Below the pieces are notes generated by a model. The model was given only the letters and a program-made list of their open reading frames with translations. It was not told the origin of the DNA and did no database searches. The translations under genes were made by a program, and so were the position numbers. DNA of 64,000 nt from Luteimonas cucumeris (GTDB lineage Bacteria; Pseudomonadota; Gammaproteobacteria; Xanthomonadales; Xanthomonadaceae). Location of the stretch: positions 269,569 through 333,568 of the forward strand of contig NZ_VLKN01000005.1 of NCBI RefSeq assembly GCF_007830035.1. Direction: 5' to 3'. Below are positions 33,090 through 47,531 of the stretch, piece by piece. Positions within the stretch are counted from its first letter, which is position 1. Every line of letters begins with the position of its first letter.

Positions 33090-34847
33090 ATGAACGAATT
33101 CATGATCGTATTCGCGCTGGCGATCGGCCTCGGCTGGCCGCTGGGACGTTATCTGGCCGTAGTGATGCGTGGCGCGCCGATGCGCAGTGATGGCCTGTTC
33201 GGCTGGATCGAGAAGCCGATCTACCGCTTGATCGGCACCGATCCGACGCGCGGCATGGGCTGGCGCGGTTACGCCAAGGCGTTCGCGCTCAGCAACCTGG
33301 TCATCGGGCTGGTCGTCTGGATGCAGTTCATGACCCAGGCCTGGTTGCCGCTGAATCCCGACGACATCCCCAGCATGCGCTGGGACCTGGCGCTGCACAC
33401 GATGGTGTCGTTCCTCACCAACACCAACCAGCAGCACTACTCCGGGCAGGCGCAGCTGTCCTACCTGTCGCAGATGGTCGGCATCGTCGGCTTGCAGGTG
33501 GTGACGCCGATGATGGGTCTGGCGATGGTCGTCGCCACGCTGCGCGCGCTGTTCGGTGGGCGCGATGAGATGGAAAAGACCGGCGCCACGACGGCGCCGG
33601 AAAGCGTCGCGACAGGGCATGCAGGCGAAGGTGTCGACCGCGACGTCGGCAACTACTGGGCCGATGTGGTTCGCGCGACGTTCCGTTTCATGCTGCCGTT
33701 GTGCCTGCTGTGGTCGTTGCTGCTCACCTGGCAGGGCGTGCCGTCGACCCTGGCCGCCGGGCCGACCATCACACCGGTCGATGCCAGCGCCGGGATGAAA
33801 ACGCAGAAGATCCCGCTCGGCCCGGTGGCGCCGATGGTCGCGGCCAAGCAGCTTGGTTCCAACGGCGGCGGCTGGTACGGCCCCAACAGCTCGGTGCCGC
33901 TGGAAAATCCCACGCCGTTCTCCAACCTGTTGCAGACCCTCGCCATCGTGCTGATCCCGGTCTCGATCGCGTTCATGGTCGGCCCGTTCACGCGTCGACG
34001 TCGCCTCACCGCACTGGTGTTCGGCACCATGCTGGCGATGTCGCTGATATCGACCGGATTGTCGATATGGTCGGAAGCGCTTTCAGCCACGGCAAACGAT
34101 CCGGCGCTGATGGAAGGCAAGGAAGTGCGCATCGGAGCGGAAGCCTCGGCGCTGTGGTCCGCCGTCACCACGCAGGTCAACAACGGCTCGGTCAACAGCA
34201 TGCTCGATTCGACGGCACCGCTGACCGGTATGGTGGCGATGACCAACATGCTGATCAACGCGATCTGGGGTGGCGTCGGTTGCGGCCTGCAGCAGTACCT
34301 GGTGTTCCTGTTGCTGAGCGTGTTCCTGGCGGGTTTGATGACGGGGCGAACGCCGGAACTGTTCGGCCGCAAGATCGAGGCACCGGAGGTGCGATTGCTG
34401 GCGCTGCTGATCCTGCTGCAGCCGCTGGTCATCCTGGGTTTCACCGCGCTGACGCTGGCCCTCCCGTCGATCGCCGGCGGCTTTGAAACAGGAATCTCCA
34501 ATCCGGGGTTCCACGGCATCAGCCAAGTGTTCTACGAGTACACCTCGGCCTATGCCAACAATGGCTCCGGCTTCGAAGGCCTCGCCGATGCGACCTGGTG
34601 GTGGAACCTGAGTTGCGCGATCGTCCTGGCACTTGGGCGATTCCCCGCCTTGATCGTGCCGCTCGCGGTGGCCGGCCTGATGGCGCGCAAACGCGCGGCA
34701 CCGGAAAGCCTGGGCACGCTGCAGATAGAAACGGCGACCTTCGCGCTGACCCTGATCGCGGTGATCGTGATCCTGACGGTGCTGCAGTTCATGCCTGCGC
34801 TGGTGCTGGGTCCGGTTGCCGACCACCTCACGCTTATCGCGAACTAA
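33090..34847 (+). CDS. kdpA: KdpA, potassium-transporting ATPase potassium-binding subunit
   Basis: This 585-aa inner-membrane protein has ten or so hydrophobic segments and the four KdpA pore loops: TNTNQQHYSG near residue 110, SNGGGWYGPNSS near 265, MTNMLINAIWGGVGCG near 385 and YEYTSAYANNGSGFEGL near 480. It is homologous to K+ channel proteins and supplies K+ selectivity to the ATP-driven pump. The first loop differs from the NTNWQ sequence I recall for E. coli in having Q before the conserved Q. A long hydrophilic loop (residues about 150-190, DEMEKTGATTAPES) is present. kdpB begins 71 bp downstream across a repeat element. Confidence 0.95.
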   Translation: MNEFMIVFALAIGLGWPLGRYLAVVMRGAPMRSDGLFGWIEKPIYRLIGTDPTRGMGWRGYAKAFALSNLVIGLVVWMQFMTQAWLPLNPDDIPSMRWDLALHTMVSFLTNTNQQHYSGQAQLSYLSQMVGIVGLQVVTPMMGLAMVVATLRALFGGRDEMEKTGATTAPESVATGHAGEGVDRDVGNYWADVVRATFRFMLPLCLLWSLLLTWQGVPSTLAAGPTITPVDASAGMKTQKIPLGPVAPMVAAKQLGSNGGGWYGPNSSVPLENPTPFSNLLQTLAIVLIPVSIAFMVGPFTRRRRLTALVFGTMLAMSLISTGLSIWSEALSATANDPALMEGKEVRIGAEASALWSAVTTQVNNGSVNSMLDSTAPLTGMVAMTNMLINAIWGGVGCGLQQYLVFLLLSVFLAGLMTGRTPELFGRKIEAPEVRLLALLILLQPLVILGFTALTLALPSIAGGFETGISNPGFHGISQVFYEYTSAYANNGSGFEGLADATWWWNLSCAIVLALGRFPALIVPLAVAGLMARKRAAPESLGTLQIETATFALTLIAVIVILTVLQFMPALVLGPVADHLTLIAN

Positions 34848-34852
34848 CAGCT

Positions 34853-34905
34853 GTCATCCCGGGCGCTGGTCGGTGAAGCAGATCCCTCACTGCGTTCGGG
34901 ATGAC
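34853..34905. repeat. short palindromic repeat between kdpA and kdpB
   Basis: GTCATCCCG at 34853-34861 and CGGGATGAC at 34897-34905 form a 9-bp inverted repeat with 35 bases between, including GCAGATCCCTC. Elements of the form GTCATCCCG...GATCC...CGGGATGAC are widespread intergenic repeats in gammaproteobacteria. It fills almost the whole 71-bp kdpA-kdpB gap. Confidence 0.6.
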
Positions 34906-34918
34906 GAGGAAGACATTC

Positions 34919-36955
34919 ATGGATTACAAGACAAGAACCCGCGCCGGTCATCCGGCGCTGATCGATGCAGGCGCCTTGCGCCAGGCGACGACCGAATCCT
35001 TCGCCAAGCTGTCGCCGCGGCACCTCGTCAGGAGTCCGGTGATGGCGGTGGTGATGCTGGGTACGATCCTGTCGGCACTGATCGCGATCTTCGGCGCAGG
35101 CAACACCACCTTTGGCTGGACGGTGACCGTGATCCTGCTGCTGACGGTGCTGTTCGCCAACTTCGCCGAGGCGGTGGCGGAAGCGCGCGGTCGTGGCCAG
35201 GCCGCTTCGCTGCGCAGTGCGCGTCGCGACCTGGTCGCCCGTCGCCTCGACGGCGGCATCGGCAGCGAGCAGAGGATTCCGGCCGCGCAGCTGCGTCCCG
35301 GCGATATCGTGATCGTCTCGGCCGGCGAACTGGTCCCGGCCGACGGCGAGATCGAGCGCGGCGTCGCCACCATCAACGAATCCGCCGTCACCGGCGAATC
35401 CGCGCCGGTGCTGCGCGAGGCCGGCACCGACCGCTCTGGCGTGATCGGCGGCACCAAGGTGCTGTCCGACGAAATCCTGGTACGCGTTACCGCCGAGCCG
35501 GGCCGCAGTTTCCTCGACCGCATGATCGCGCTGGTCGAAGGCGCCAACCGTCAGAAGACGCCAAATGAGATCGCGCTGACCATGCTGTTGGCAGCGATGA
35601 CGCTGAGCTTCCTGATCGTGGTCACCACCTTGCCTGCGCTTGGTGCCTTCGTTGGCGTCGAGGTCGACACGCTGCTGCTGATCGCGCTGCTGGTGTGCCT
35701 GATCCCGACCACGATCGGCGGCCTGCTGCCGGCGATCGGCATCGCCGGCATGAACCGCGCGCTGTCGGCCAACGTGCTGGCGAAATCGGGCAAGGCGGTC
35801 GAGGTCGCCGGCGATGTCGACGTACTGCTGCTCGACAAGACCGGCACCGTCACCCATGGCGATCGCCAGGCCACCGCATTCCATCCGCTGGCTGGCATCG
35901 ATGCCTCGACATTGCGCGACGCGGCGCTGTTGTCTTCGCTGGCCGACCCGACGCCGGAAGGCAAGTCGATCGTCAAGCTCGCCCGCGAGCAGGGCAGCAC
36001 GATCGCCGAGCCGGAGCGCGCCGACTACGTGCAGTTCAGCGCGCATACGCGGATGTCCGGCGTCGACGTCGATGGTCGCACGATCCGCAAAGGCGCCAGC
36101 GACTCGATCGTCAGGCATGCGCTGTCGCTCGGTGGCCAGGCTGTGCCGGAGCTGATCGCGCGTGTCGATCAGATCGCCCGTAGCGGCGCCACGCCTCTGG
36201 TGGTCGCCGAAGGCAAGCACCTGCTCGGCGTGGTGGAGCTGTCGGACGTGGTCAAGCATGGCGTCAAGGAACGCTTCGCCCAACTGCGGGCGATGGGCGT
36301 TCGCACGGTGATGATCACCGGCGACAACCCGTTGACTGCGGCCGCCATTGCCGCCGAGGCCGGCGTCGACGACTACATCGCCGAGGCCACGCCCGAAGAC
36401 AAGCTCGCCCGCATCCGTGCCGAGCAGGCCAGCGGCAAGCTGGTGGCGATGGTCGGCGACGGCACCAACGATGCGCCCGCGCTGGCGCAGGCCGATGTCG
36501 GCCTGGCGATGAATTCCGGCACGCAGGCCGCCAAGGAAGCCGGCAACATGGTCGATCTGGACTCCGATCCGGCCAAGCTGCTGGCGGTGGTCGAAGTCGG
36601 CAAGCAGCAGCTGATCACGCGCGGCGCGCTGACGACGTTCTCGCTGGCCAACGACGTGTCGAAGTATTTCGCGATCCTGCCGGCCATCTTCGCTGCGGCG
36701 ATTCCGCAGATGACCGCGCTGAACGTGATGAACCTGTCGAGTCCGGCCAACGCAGTGCTTGCGGCGTTGATCTTCAACGCGCTGATCATCCCGGCACTGA
36801 TTCCGCTGGCCCTGCGCGGCGTGCGTTTCAAGCCGGCCAGCGCAGTGTCGCTGCTGCGCCGGAACATGCTGGTTTACGGCGTGGGCGGCGTGATCCTGCC
36901 GTTCATCGGCATCAAGTTGATCGACATGCTGCTGTCAGCAGTCGTGGGAGCCTGA
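34919..36955 (+). CDS. kdpB: KdpB, potassium-transporting P-type ATPase catalytic subunit
   Basis: ATG 34919 has GAGGAAG 5 bases upstream; ATG 34901 is less likely. The 678-aa protein has the P-type ATPase landmarks in order: TGES at 158-161 (S161 is the residue whose phosphorylation inhibits the E. coli pump), the [12 protein letters not shown] membrane segment, DKTGT with phosphoacceptor D306, a KGAS nucleotide-binding segment, [14 protein letters not shown] and [14 protein letters not shown] in the hinge. Seven membrane helices are visible. It couples ATP hydrolysis to K+ import in the KdpFABC complex. Confidence 0.96.
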   Translation: MDYKTRTRAGHPALIDAGALRQATTESFAKLSPRHLVRSPVMAVVMLGTILSALIAIFGAGNTTFGWTVTVILLLTVLFANFAEAVAEARGRGQAASLRSARRDLVARRLDGGIGSEQRIPAAQLRPGDIVIVSAGELVPADGEIERGVATINESAVTGESAPVLREAGTDRSGVIGGTKVLSDEILVRVTAEPGRSFLDRMIALVEGANRQKTPNEIALTMLLAAMTLSFLIVVTTLPALGAFVGVEVDTLLLIALLVCLIPTTIGGLLPAIGIAGMNRALSANVLAKSGKAVEVAGDVDVLLLDKTGTVTHGDRQATAFHPLAGIDASTLRDAALLSSLADPTPEGKSIVKLAREQGSTIAEPERADYVQFSAHTRMSGVDVDGRTIRKGASDSIVRHALSLGGQAVPELIARVDQIARSGATPLVVAEGKHLLGVVELSDVVKHGVKERFAQLRAMGVRTVMITGDNPLTAAAIAAEAGVDDYIAEATPEDKLARIRAEQASGKLVAMVGDGTNDAPALAQADVGLAMNSGTQAAKEAGNMVDLDSDPAKLLAVVEVGKQQLITRGALTTFSLANDVSKYFAILPAIFAAAIPQMTALNVMNLSSPANAVLAALIFNALIIPALIPLALRGVRFKPASAVSLLRRNMLVYGVGGVILPFIGIKLIDMLLSAVVGA

Positions 36956-36956
36956 G

Positions 36957-37547
36957 ATGAGTACTCGTGATTTTGTGCTGGAAAATGGCTACAACCTGCG
37001 TGGTTCGGTCGGGCTGATGCTGGTCGCCTTGCTGCTGATGGGCCTGTCGTATTCTCTGGCTGCTGCCGGCCTGGGCCGCGTGGCATTTCCGCAGCAGGCC
37101 ACCGGCAGCATCATCGAGCGCGACGGCAAGGCGGTCGGCTCGACGCTGATCCCGCAGCCGTTCGTCGCCGACGGCTATTTCCAGGCGCGACCCAGCGGCC
37201 CTAACTACGACCCGATGGCCGCTGCCGGCAGCAACCTGGCGCGCAGCAATCCGGATCTGCGCAAGCGCATCGACACCGCACGCATCACGGTCGCGGCACG
37301 TGAAGGCATTGCGCCGGAAGCGGTGCCGATTGAGTTGATCACGCAATCTGGCAGTGGTCTCGACCCGCACATCACGCCAGCAGGGGCGCGGGTGCAGGTG
37401 GCGCGCGTGGCGAAGGCGCGCGGCATGGGTCCGGCGCGACTCGAACGTCTGATCGCGCAGCATGTCGAAACGCGGCAGTTCGGCGTGTTCGGACAGGCGC
37501 GGGTCAACGTGCTGGAATTGAACCTGGCGCTGGATGCCGAAAAGTAG
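36957..37547 (+). CDS. kdpC: KdpC, potassium-transporting ATPase subunit C
   Basis: The ATG follows the kdpB stop by one base (TGAGATG), which suggests translational coupling. The 196-aa protein has one N-terminal membrane helix (VGLMLVALLLMGLSYSLA, about 18-35) and a soluble periplasmic domain with YFQARPSGPNYDPMAAAGSN, SGSGLDPHITPAGARVQVAR and a typical C-terminal LNVLELNLALDAE-like end. KdpC assists K+ loading and stabilises ATP binding of KdpB. The next gene, kdpD, starts 180 bp later after a repeat. Confidence 0.95.
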   Translation: MSTRDFVLENGYNLRGSVGLMLVALLLMGLSYSLAAAGLGRVAFPQQATGSIIERDGKAVGSTLIPQPFVADGYFQARPSGPNYDPMAAAGSNLARSNPDLRKRIDTARITVAAREGIAPEAVPIELITQSGSGLDPHITPAGARVQVARVAKARGMGPARLERLIAQHVETRQFGVFGQARVNVLELNLALDAEK

Positions 37548-37581
37548 CGGAATAAACGCGCGGGGACTTGCCTCCAGTCGC

Positions 37582-37666
37582 GTAGGGCGCATTAGCCGAA
37601 TGCGCCGGATGCCAAATGTTCGCAGCGTCGCATGCGGCGCAGTGCGCTTCGGCTATTGCGCCCTAC
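37582..37666. repeat. imperfect inverted repeat between kdpC and kdpD
   Basis: GTAGGGCGCATTAGCCGAATGCGCC at the left and the inverse of GCGCTTCGGCTATTGCGCCCTAC at the right form a long imperfect palindrome (about 85 bp total, arms of 23-25 bases with a few mismatches). The type GTAGGGCGCAATAGCCGAAGCGC is a dispersed intergenic repeat in related bacteria. It occupies most of the 179-bp kdpC-kdpD gap. Confidence 0.6.
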
Positions 37667-37726
37667 AGGTCTGGATTCAATGACAGCCGAGAAGCCGGAC
37701 CCAGCAGCCAGGCGCACAATAGCCAC

Positions 37727-40390
37727 ATGACCGACACGCGCGAAACCCAGGCCAATGCACTGCTCGGCGAACTGCAGCGCGAGCGCGGCGGGCAGTTGAA
37801 AGTGTTCCTCGGTGCGGCGCCTGGCGTCGGCAAGACCTACGCGATGCTGTCGCGCGCGGCCGAGATGAAGCGCCAGGGCATCGACGTGGTCGTCGGTGTC
37901 GTCGAGACCCACGGCCGCAGCGAAACCGCCGCGCTGCTCGAAGGGCTGGAAGTATTGCCGAAGAAGCAGATCGAGCACCGCGATCATCGCCTGCAGGAGT
38001 TCGACATCGACGCGATGCTCGCACGCAGGCCGCAGGTGGCGCTGATCGACGAGCTGGCGCATCGCAACGTGCCGGGCAGCCGGCACGAGCGGCGCTGGCA
38101 GGATGTGGTCGAGCTGCTCGACGCCGGCATCGATGTCTACACCACGATCAACATCCAGCACCTGGAAAGCCTCAACGACATCGTGCACCGGATCACCGGC
38201 GTGCGCGTCACCGAGACGGTACCGGATGCCATATTGGATCGCCTGCGCGACATCGTGCTGGTCGACCTGCCGCCACGCGAGCTGGTTGAACGCCTGAAGC
38301 AGGGCAAGGTCTATGTGCCCGAACAGGCGGCACATGCGCTGCAGGCGTTCTTCTCGCCCTCCAACCTGACCGCATTGCGCGAACTGGCGATGCAGACCGC
38401 CGCCGATCGCGTCGACAGCGACCTGCGCGATGCGCAGAGCGCGCGCGGCATCAGCGGCCTGGGCGTGCGCCGCGGCGTGCTGGTCGCCATCGACGGTCGC
38501 GGCCAGTCCGAATACATGGTGCGTGTCGGGCGTCGGCTGGCCGAACGTCGCGACGCGCCGTGGGCCGTGGTAACCGTGCAGGCCGGGCGCGTCTCCGATG
38601 CTAAACAGCAGCTGGAACTCGACCGCGCCTTCGCGCTGGCGCGACGGCTTGGCGGCGATGCCGCGGTTGTGCAGGGCGGCAATGTCGTCGACGGGCTGCT
38701 CGACCATGCCGCGCGCATCGGTGCGTCCGCGATCGTGCTGGGCCGCACGCGCGAGCGGCCGTGGGCGCGCATGTTCAACCGTACCCTGACCCAGCAGCTG
38801 ATCCAGCGCGGCGCGCATTACGAGCTGACCATCATCAGCACGCCGGAAGCGCGCGCCCGTGCACGACGTTCCTGGCGCGACGTGCGCGGACTGATGAGCG
38901 GCAGCGATGCCGCGCTGGCCGTCGTCGCCGCGGCCGTCGCGGTCGCGCTGGCGTGGCTCGCCGAGCGCTGGGTCGGTCTCGAAGACCTGTCGCTGATCTT
39001 CATCGTCGCGGTGGTGCTGGTCGCGGCGCGCACGCGCATGGTGGCGGCGGTGCTGGCGGCGGCGCTGTGCTTCCTGGCCTACAACTTCTTCTTCATCGAG
39101 CCGCGCCTCACCTTCTTTATCGGCGCGCGCCAGGGCGTGATCACGGTGGTGCTGTTCCTGCTGGCCGCGCTGGTCGCCGGACGCCTGGCTTCGAAACTGC
39201 GCATGCAGGTGCTGGCCCTGCGCGCGGCGAATGCGCAGGCCACCGCGTTGCAGGACCTGAGCCGGCAGCTGGCAGGTGCAGCCGACCTGGGCCAGGTGGT
39301 ACGTGCCGGACGCGAAGCGTTCAGGCGCACGCTCGGCATGGAGGCATGGTTGCGCATCGGCGAGCAGGATTTCCTGTCGCCGGGGATCACGCCCCCGGAC
39401 GACAAGGCGATGGCCGCGGCCGCGTGGAGCCAGCGCAACCAGCAACCAGCCGGCCGTCATACCGATACGCTGAATTCGTCCGACTGGTGGTTCCTGCCGC
39501 TGGTCGACGACCGCGGTACTCTCGGCGTCGCCGGCCTGCGTGTTGGCGACGGCGTGCAGAAGCCGGGCATCGAGCAACGACGCCTCGCCGAAGCGATGGT
39601 GCAGGAAATCGCGCAGGCGATCGTGCGCACGCGCCTGGTCGACGATCTGGAGAACGCGCGCGTCGGCAACGAGACCGAACGCCTGCGCTCGGCACTGCTG
39701 TCGTCGGTGTCGCACGACCTGCGTTCGCCGCTGGCGGCGATCATCGGTGCGGCCAGCAGCCTGGACCACTACGCCGCATCGATGAGCAGCGACGATCGCC
39801 ACTCGCTGCTGGAAACGATCCGGCTGGAAGGCGAGCGCCTGGATCGTTACATCCAGAACCTGCTGGACATGACCCGGCTCGGCCATGGCGGCCTGACCTT
39901 GAATCGCGACTGGATCGGTGTCGATGAACTGGTCGGTTCAGCGGTGGGGCGGATGCAGCGCTACCAGTCGGGTGCGCGTTTCGAAGTTTCGATCGAACCA
40001 GGATTGGCGCCGATCTGGGTGCATCCCGCGCTGATCGAACAGGCCCTGTTCAACGTGATGGAGAACGCCGCCAAGTTCTCGCCGCCGGGCGTGGCGGTGG
40101 GCGTCGATGCACGCCTGGTCGGCGGCGCCTTGCGCATCGACGTGCGCGATCGCGGCCCCGGCATCCCGGAGGACGAACGCAAGCGTATCTTCGACGTGTT
40201 CTACAGCGTCGAGCGCGGCGATCGCGGCCGCGAGGGCACGGGGCTCGGGCTGACCATCTGCCAAGGCATGATTGGTGCGCATGGCGGCAGCGTCGAGGCC
40301 TTGCCAGGCGCGGATGGGCAGGGCACCACCATCCGCATTACCCTGCCGCTGATCGAACCATCGCCCGGTGCCACGCCTGCAGATGAATGA
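37727..40390 (+). CDS. kdpD: KdpD, potassium-responsive sensor histidine kinase
   Basis: ATG 37727 starts the family sequence MTDTRETQANALLGEL; the frame is open upstream through the repeat. The 887-aa protein has an N-terminal KdpD domain with Walker A GAAPGVGKT (29-37) and ALIDELAHRNVPGS, a USP-like domain (about 245-370), four membrane helices (about 405-500), a GAF-like region and a HisKA domain with SVSHDLRSPLAA and H663, then an ATPase domain ending GTGLGLTICQGM. It senses low K+ or ionic stress and phosphorylates KdpE. Its end overlaps kdpE by 8 bases. Confidence 0.95.
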   Translation: MTDTRETQANALLGELQRERGGQLKVFLGAAPGVGKTYAMLSRAAEMKRQGIDVVVGVVETHGRSETAALLEGLEVLPKKQIEHRDHRLQEFDIDAMLARRPQVALIDELAHRNVPGSRHERRWQDVVELLDAGIDVYTTINIQHLESLNDIVHRITGVRVTETVPDAILDRLRDIVLVDLPPRELVERLKQGKVYVPEQAAHALQAFFSPSNLTALRELAMQTAADRVDSDLRDAQSARGISGLGVRRGVLVAIDGRGQSEYMVRVGRRLAERRDAPWAVVTVQAGRVSDAKQQLELDRAFALARRLGGDAAVVQGGNVVDGLLDHAARIGASAIVLGRTRERPWARMFNRTLTQQLIQRGAHYELTIISTPEARARARRSWRDVRGLMSGSDAALAVVAAAVAVALAWLAERWVGLEDLSLIFIVAVVLVAARTRMVAAVLAAALCFLAYNFFFIEPRLTFFIGARQGVITVVLFLLAALVAGRLASKLRMQVLALRAANAQATALQDLSRQLAGAADLGQVVRAGREAFRRTLGMEAWLRIGEQDFLSPGITPPDDKAMAAAAWSQRNQQPAGRHTDTLNSSDWWFLPLVDDRGTLGVAGLRVGDGVQKPGIEQRRLAEAMVQEIAQAIVRTRLVDDLENARVGNETERLRSALLSSVSHDLRSPLAAIIGAASSLDHYAASMSSDDRHSLLETIRLEGERLDRYIQNLLDMTRLGHGGLTLNRDWIGVDELVGSAVGRMQRYQSGARFEVSIEPGLAPIWVHPALIEQALFNVMENAAKFSPPGVAVGVDARLVGGALRIDVRDRGPGIPEDERKRIFDVFYSVERGDRGREGTGLGLTICQGMIGAHGGSVEALPGADGQGTTIRITLPLIEPSPGATPADE

Positions 40391-41114
40391 GGATTCCGCC
40401 CACCCGCCGGCCGCCGCGACGCCGCCGCCGCGCATCCTGGTGATCGACGACGAGCCGCAGATCCGCAGGTTCCTCGACATCAGCCTGCGCGCGCAGGGCT
40501 ACGCGGTGACGTTGGCCGACAATGGCGAGGCCGGGCTGGTCGCGCTGGCGACTCAGGGCGCCGACCTGGTGATGCTCGACATCGGCCTGCCCGACCGTGA
40601 CGGCCACGAAGTGCTGCGCGAACTGCGTGGCTGGTCGCAGGTACCGGTGATCATGCTGACCGTGCGTGCCGGCGAAGCCGAAAAGGTCGCCGCGCTCGAT
40701 GCCGGCGCCAACGACTACGTGACGAAACCCTTTGGCGTGCAGGAGCTGATGGCACGTGTGCGCGGCCTGCTTCGCCTGCATGCGCAACCGGCCGATACCG
40801 CGCCGGTGTTCGACGACGGCCACCTGCATGTCGACCTGGTGCGACGCGAAGTCGACCTCGATGGCGTGGCAGTCGGCCTGACCCGCAAGGAATACGCGCT
40901 GCTCGCGACGCTGTTGCAGCATGCCGGCCGCGTCGTCACGCAGCCGCAGCTGTTGCGCGAACTATGGGGGCCGACGCACCAGCAGGACACCCATTACCTG
41001 CGCATCCTGGTCGGCAAGCTGCGCCACAAGCTGCGCGACGATGCGGCCGCACCGCGTTACATCGCCACGGAGCCGGGCGTGGGATTGCGTTTCATGGGTG
41101 AAAACACCCGGTAG
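40383..41114 (+). CDS. kdpE: KdpE, potassium operon response regulator
   Basis: ATG 40383 lies inside the last codons of kdpD (8-base overlap), supporting coupling; GTG 40368 is possible. The 243-aa protein has a receiver domain (acid pocket D22/D23, phosphoacceptor D66 in MLDIGLPDRDG, K in VTKPFG near 117) and an OmpR/PhoB-type winged-helix DNA-binding domain (VGLTRKEYALLATLL, LRELWGPTHQQDTHYLRI, the usual KdpE end ATEPGVGLRFM). It activates kdpFABC when K+ is low. Confidence 0.95.
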   Translation: MNEDSAHPPAAATPPPRILVIDDEPQIRRFLDISLRAQGYAVTLADNGEAGLVALATQGADLVMLDIGLPDRDGHEVLRELRGWSQVPVIMLTVRAGEAEKVAALDAGANDYVTKPFGVQELMARVRGLLRLHAQPADTAPVFDDGHLHVDLVRREVDLDGVAVGLTRKEYALLATLLQHAGRVVTQPQLLRELWGPTHQQDTHYLRILVGKLRHKLRDDAAAPRYIATEPGVGLRFMGENTR

Positions 41115-41183
41115 CCTACGGCTGCGCGCGTGCGACGTTGTGGAATTGTGTAACCCACGGTCCGGCGTTTACCCTTTCCGCCC

Positions 41184-41603
41184 ATGATCCGCTCCGGCTG
41201 TCATCGCCTGCCGCTTGCCCTGCGCGTGTTCGTGCTGGGCCTGCTTGCCTTCGGGCTGGTGACGAAGCCGGTGCTGGCTTCGATCGGCGAACTGCACGAA
41301 TTCGCGCACGACTCGACGCAGACGCATGCGCTTGCCGGCCACGAGGACCATGCGCAGGCGGCAGCCGATGCTTCCACGGACGATCGCCCGCATGACGAGC
41401 ATCCGCAGGAAGAACGCGGCACCGACGCGCTCCACGCGCTGGTCCATTTCGTCCACTGTTGTGGCCAGACGCCGCTGGCCTCGTTGCCGGCCCTGGCGAT
41501 CATGGCGACGCCGCCGGCGAGCGGCACGCTGTTGATGTCCGCGCCGCAGATGCCGCCGCAGGCGTTGTCGCTGGCGCCATTCCGACCCCCGATCGCAGTC
41601 TGA
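41184..41603 (+). CDS. His-rich exported protein preceding the czc genes
   Basis: The 139-aa product has an N-terminal hydrophobic signal (LRVFVLGLLAFGLVTKPVLA, cut near residue 33). It continues with HEFAHDSTQTHALAGHEDHAQ and DDRPHDEHPQE, rich in His and acids, then a HALVHFVHCCGQTP segment with two Cys. This composition points to periplasmic zinc, cobalt or nickel binding, like small proteins that accompany CzcCBA pumps. It sits 56 bp before the czcC-like gene and is probably the first gene of that operon. No named family is recognised. Confidence 0.78.
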   Translation: MIRSGCHRLPLALRVFVLGLLAFGLVTKPVLASIGELHEFAHDSTQTHALAGHEDHAQAAADASTDDRPHDEHPQEERGTDALHALVHFVHCCGQTPLASLPALAIMATPPASGTLLMSAPQMPPQALSLAPFRPPIAV

Positions 41604-41659
41604 CCGTACGACCCGGCATCGCCGGTATCCGTCACGTCTGTCGATTGGAGTGAACTCCC

Positions 41660-42927
41660 ATGCGTCTGCATCCCGCGGCCCTGGCCGCGCTGGTCGTTGC
41701 GTTGTGCGCGGCGTCGCCCGCGCGCGCCAGCGATCGTGTTTCCCTCGACGACGCGTTCGCCCGCGTCGCCGACACCCATCCTGATCTTCGGCTGTTCGGC
41801 ACGCGTACTCAGGGCCTGTCGGCCGAACTGGACCAGGCTACGTTGCGACCGGCGCTGGTCGCAGGCGCCAGCATCGAGAATGCGTTCGGTACCGGCGCGA
41901 CCCGCGGTCTCGACGCCGCTGAACTGACGCTGAGTCTGGCGTCGGTACTGGAACGCGGCGGCAAGCTCGATGCGCGGCGCACCCTGGCGCAAAGCCGCAT
42001 CGATGCGGTCGCCGTCGAACGCGAGGCGCGTCGCCTCGACCTGCTGGCGGAAGTCGCACGACGTTACCTGGCGATCGTGGCGGCGCAGCATCAACGCGAC
42101 ATCGCGCAGGCGGATGGCGCCCAGCGCCAGCGCACCGTCGCCGCTGCGCGGCAACGCTTGCAGGCCGGCGCTTCGCCGGAATCGGTGGTCCTGACCGCGC
42201 AGGCGGCACTGGCACGCGCGGAGCTCGACCATGCGCGCGCCGGACAGGGCTTCATTGCGGCGCGCCAGCATCTGGCGGCACTGTGGGGCGAACGCGATCC
42301 GGACTTCGACATCGTCGCGGGCGATCCGTTGCTGCTGCCGCAGGTTGCCGCGTTCGGCGAACTCGGCGACTGGCTGGAGCGCACGCCGGAACTGGCCCAG
42401 TTCGTCGGCGAACGCCGCATCCGCGACGCACGCCTGCAACTGGCGCGGAGCGAACGCGCCGCCGATCTCGACTGGCAGTTCGGCGTGCGTCGCCTGCAGG
42501 CCGACGACGACTACGCCCTGGTCGGCAGCGTTTCCCTGCCGCTGGGCGCGGGCCGGCGCGCCGAACCCGGCATCCGCATCGCCGAAGCGGAATTGGCATC
42601 GCTGGAGATCGAGCGCGAGGCCAAGGGCCTGTCGCTGTATTCGACGCTGGCCGAAGCGCACGGCCGCTACCAGATCGCGCGACTGGAAGTGCAGCGCCTG
42701 CGCGACGACGTGCTGCCCAAGCTCGGCAAGGCCGAGGCGGCGGCGGAACGTGCGTATCGCGCCGGTGCCACCAGCTATCTGGAATGGGCGCAGCTGCAAT
42801 CCGAGCGCACCACCATGCGCAAACAGCAACTCGAAGCGGCGCTGGAAGCCCAGCGCGCATTGATCGAGATCCAGCGACTCACCGGGCAGGCGTTCGTCGC
42901 CTCCGCCGACACGCAAGGTTCCGCGCC

Positions 42928-42931
<4 letters not shown>
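41660..42931 (+). CDS. czcC: CzcC-like outer-membrane factor (TolC family)
   Basis: GGAG lies about 12 bases before the ATG. The 423-aa protein has a signal peptide cut after ARA (about residue 24). It shows the two repeats of outer-membrane efflux proteins: an N-terminal SLDDAFARVADTHPDLRLFG-type start, RRLDLLAEVARRYLAIVAAQ helical region and a later SVSLPLGAGRRAEPGIRIAEAE. The long alpha-helical tunnel segments are visible. It forms the outer-membrane channel of a three-part metal exporter with the next two genes, overlapping czcB by 4 bases (ATGA). Confidence 0.9.
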
Positions 42932-47422
<4,491 letters not shown>

Positions 47423-47531
47423 CGGAACCTGGCCGGCACCACGCCCGCATGGCGTTGTAAGCGGTATCCTCGGCGCGGATGCCGTGCGCCTGCGCCGTGC
47501 ATTCCGCAACCCCCACACAAGGAGATTGGCG

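Noticed and set aside
37592..39886. 764-codon open frame antisense to kdpD
   Set aside because: It is a shadow of the kdpD coding frame with no recognisable domain.
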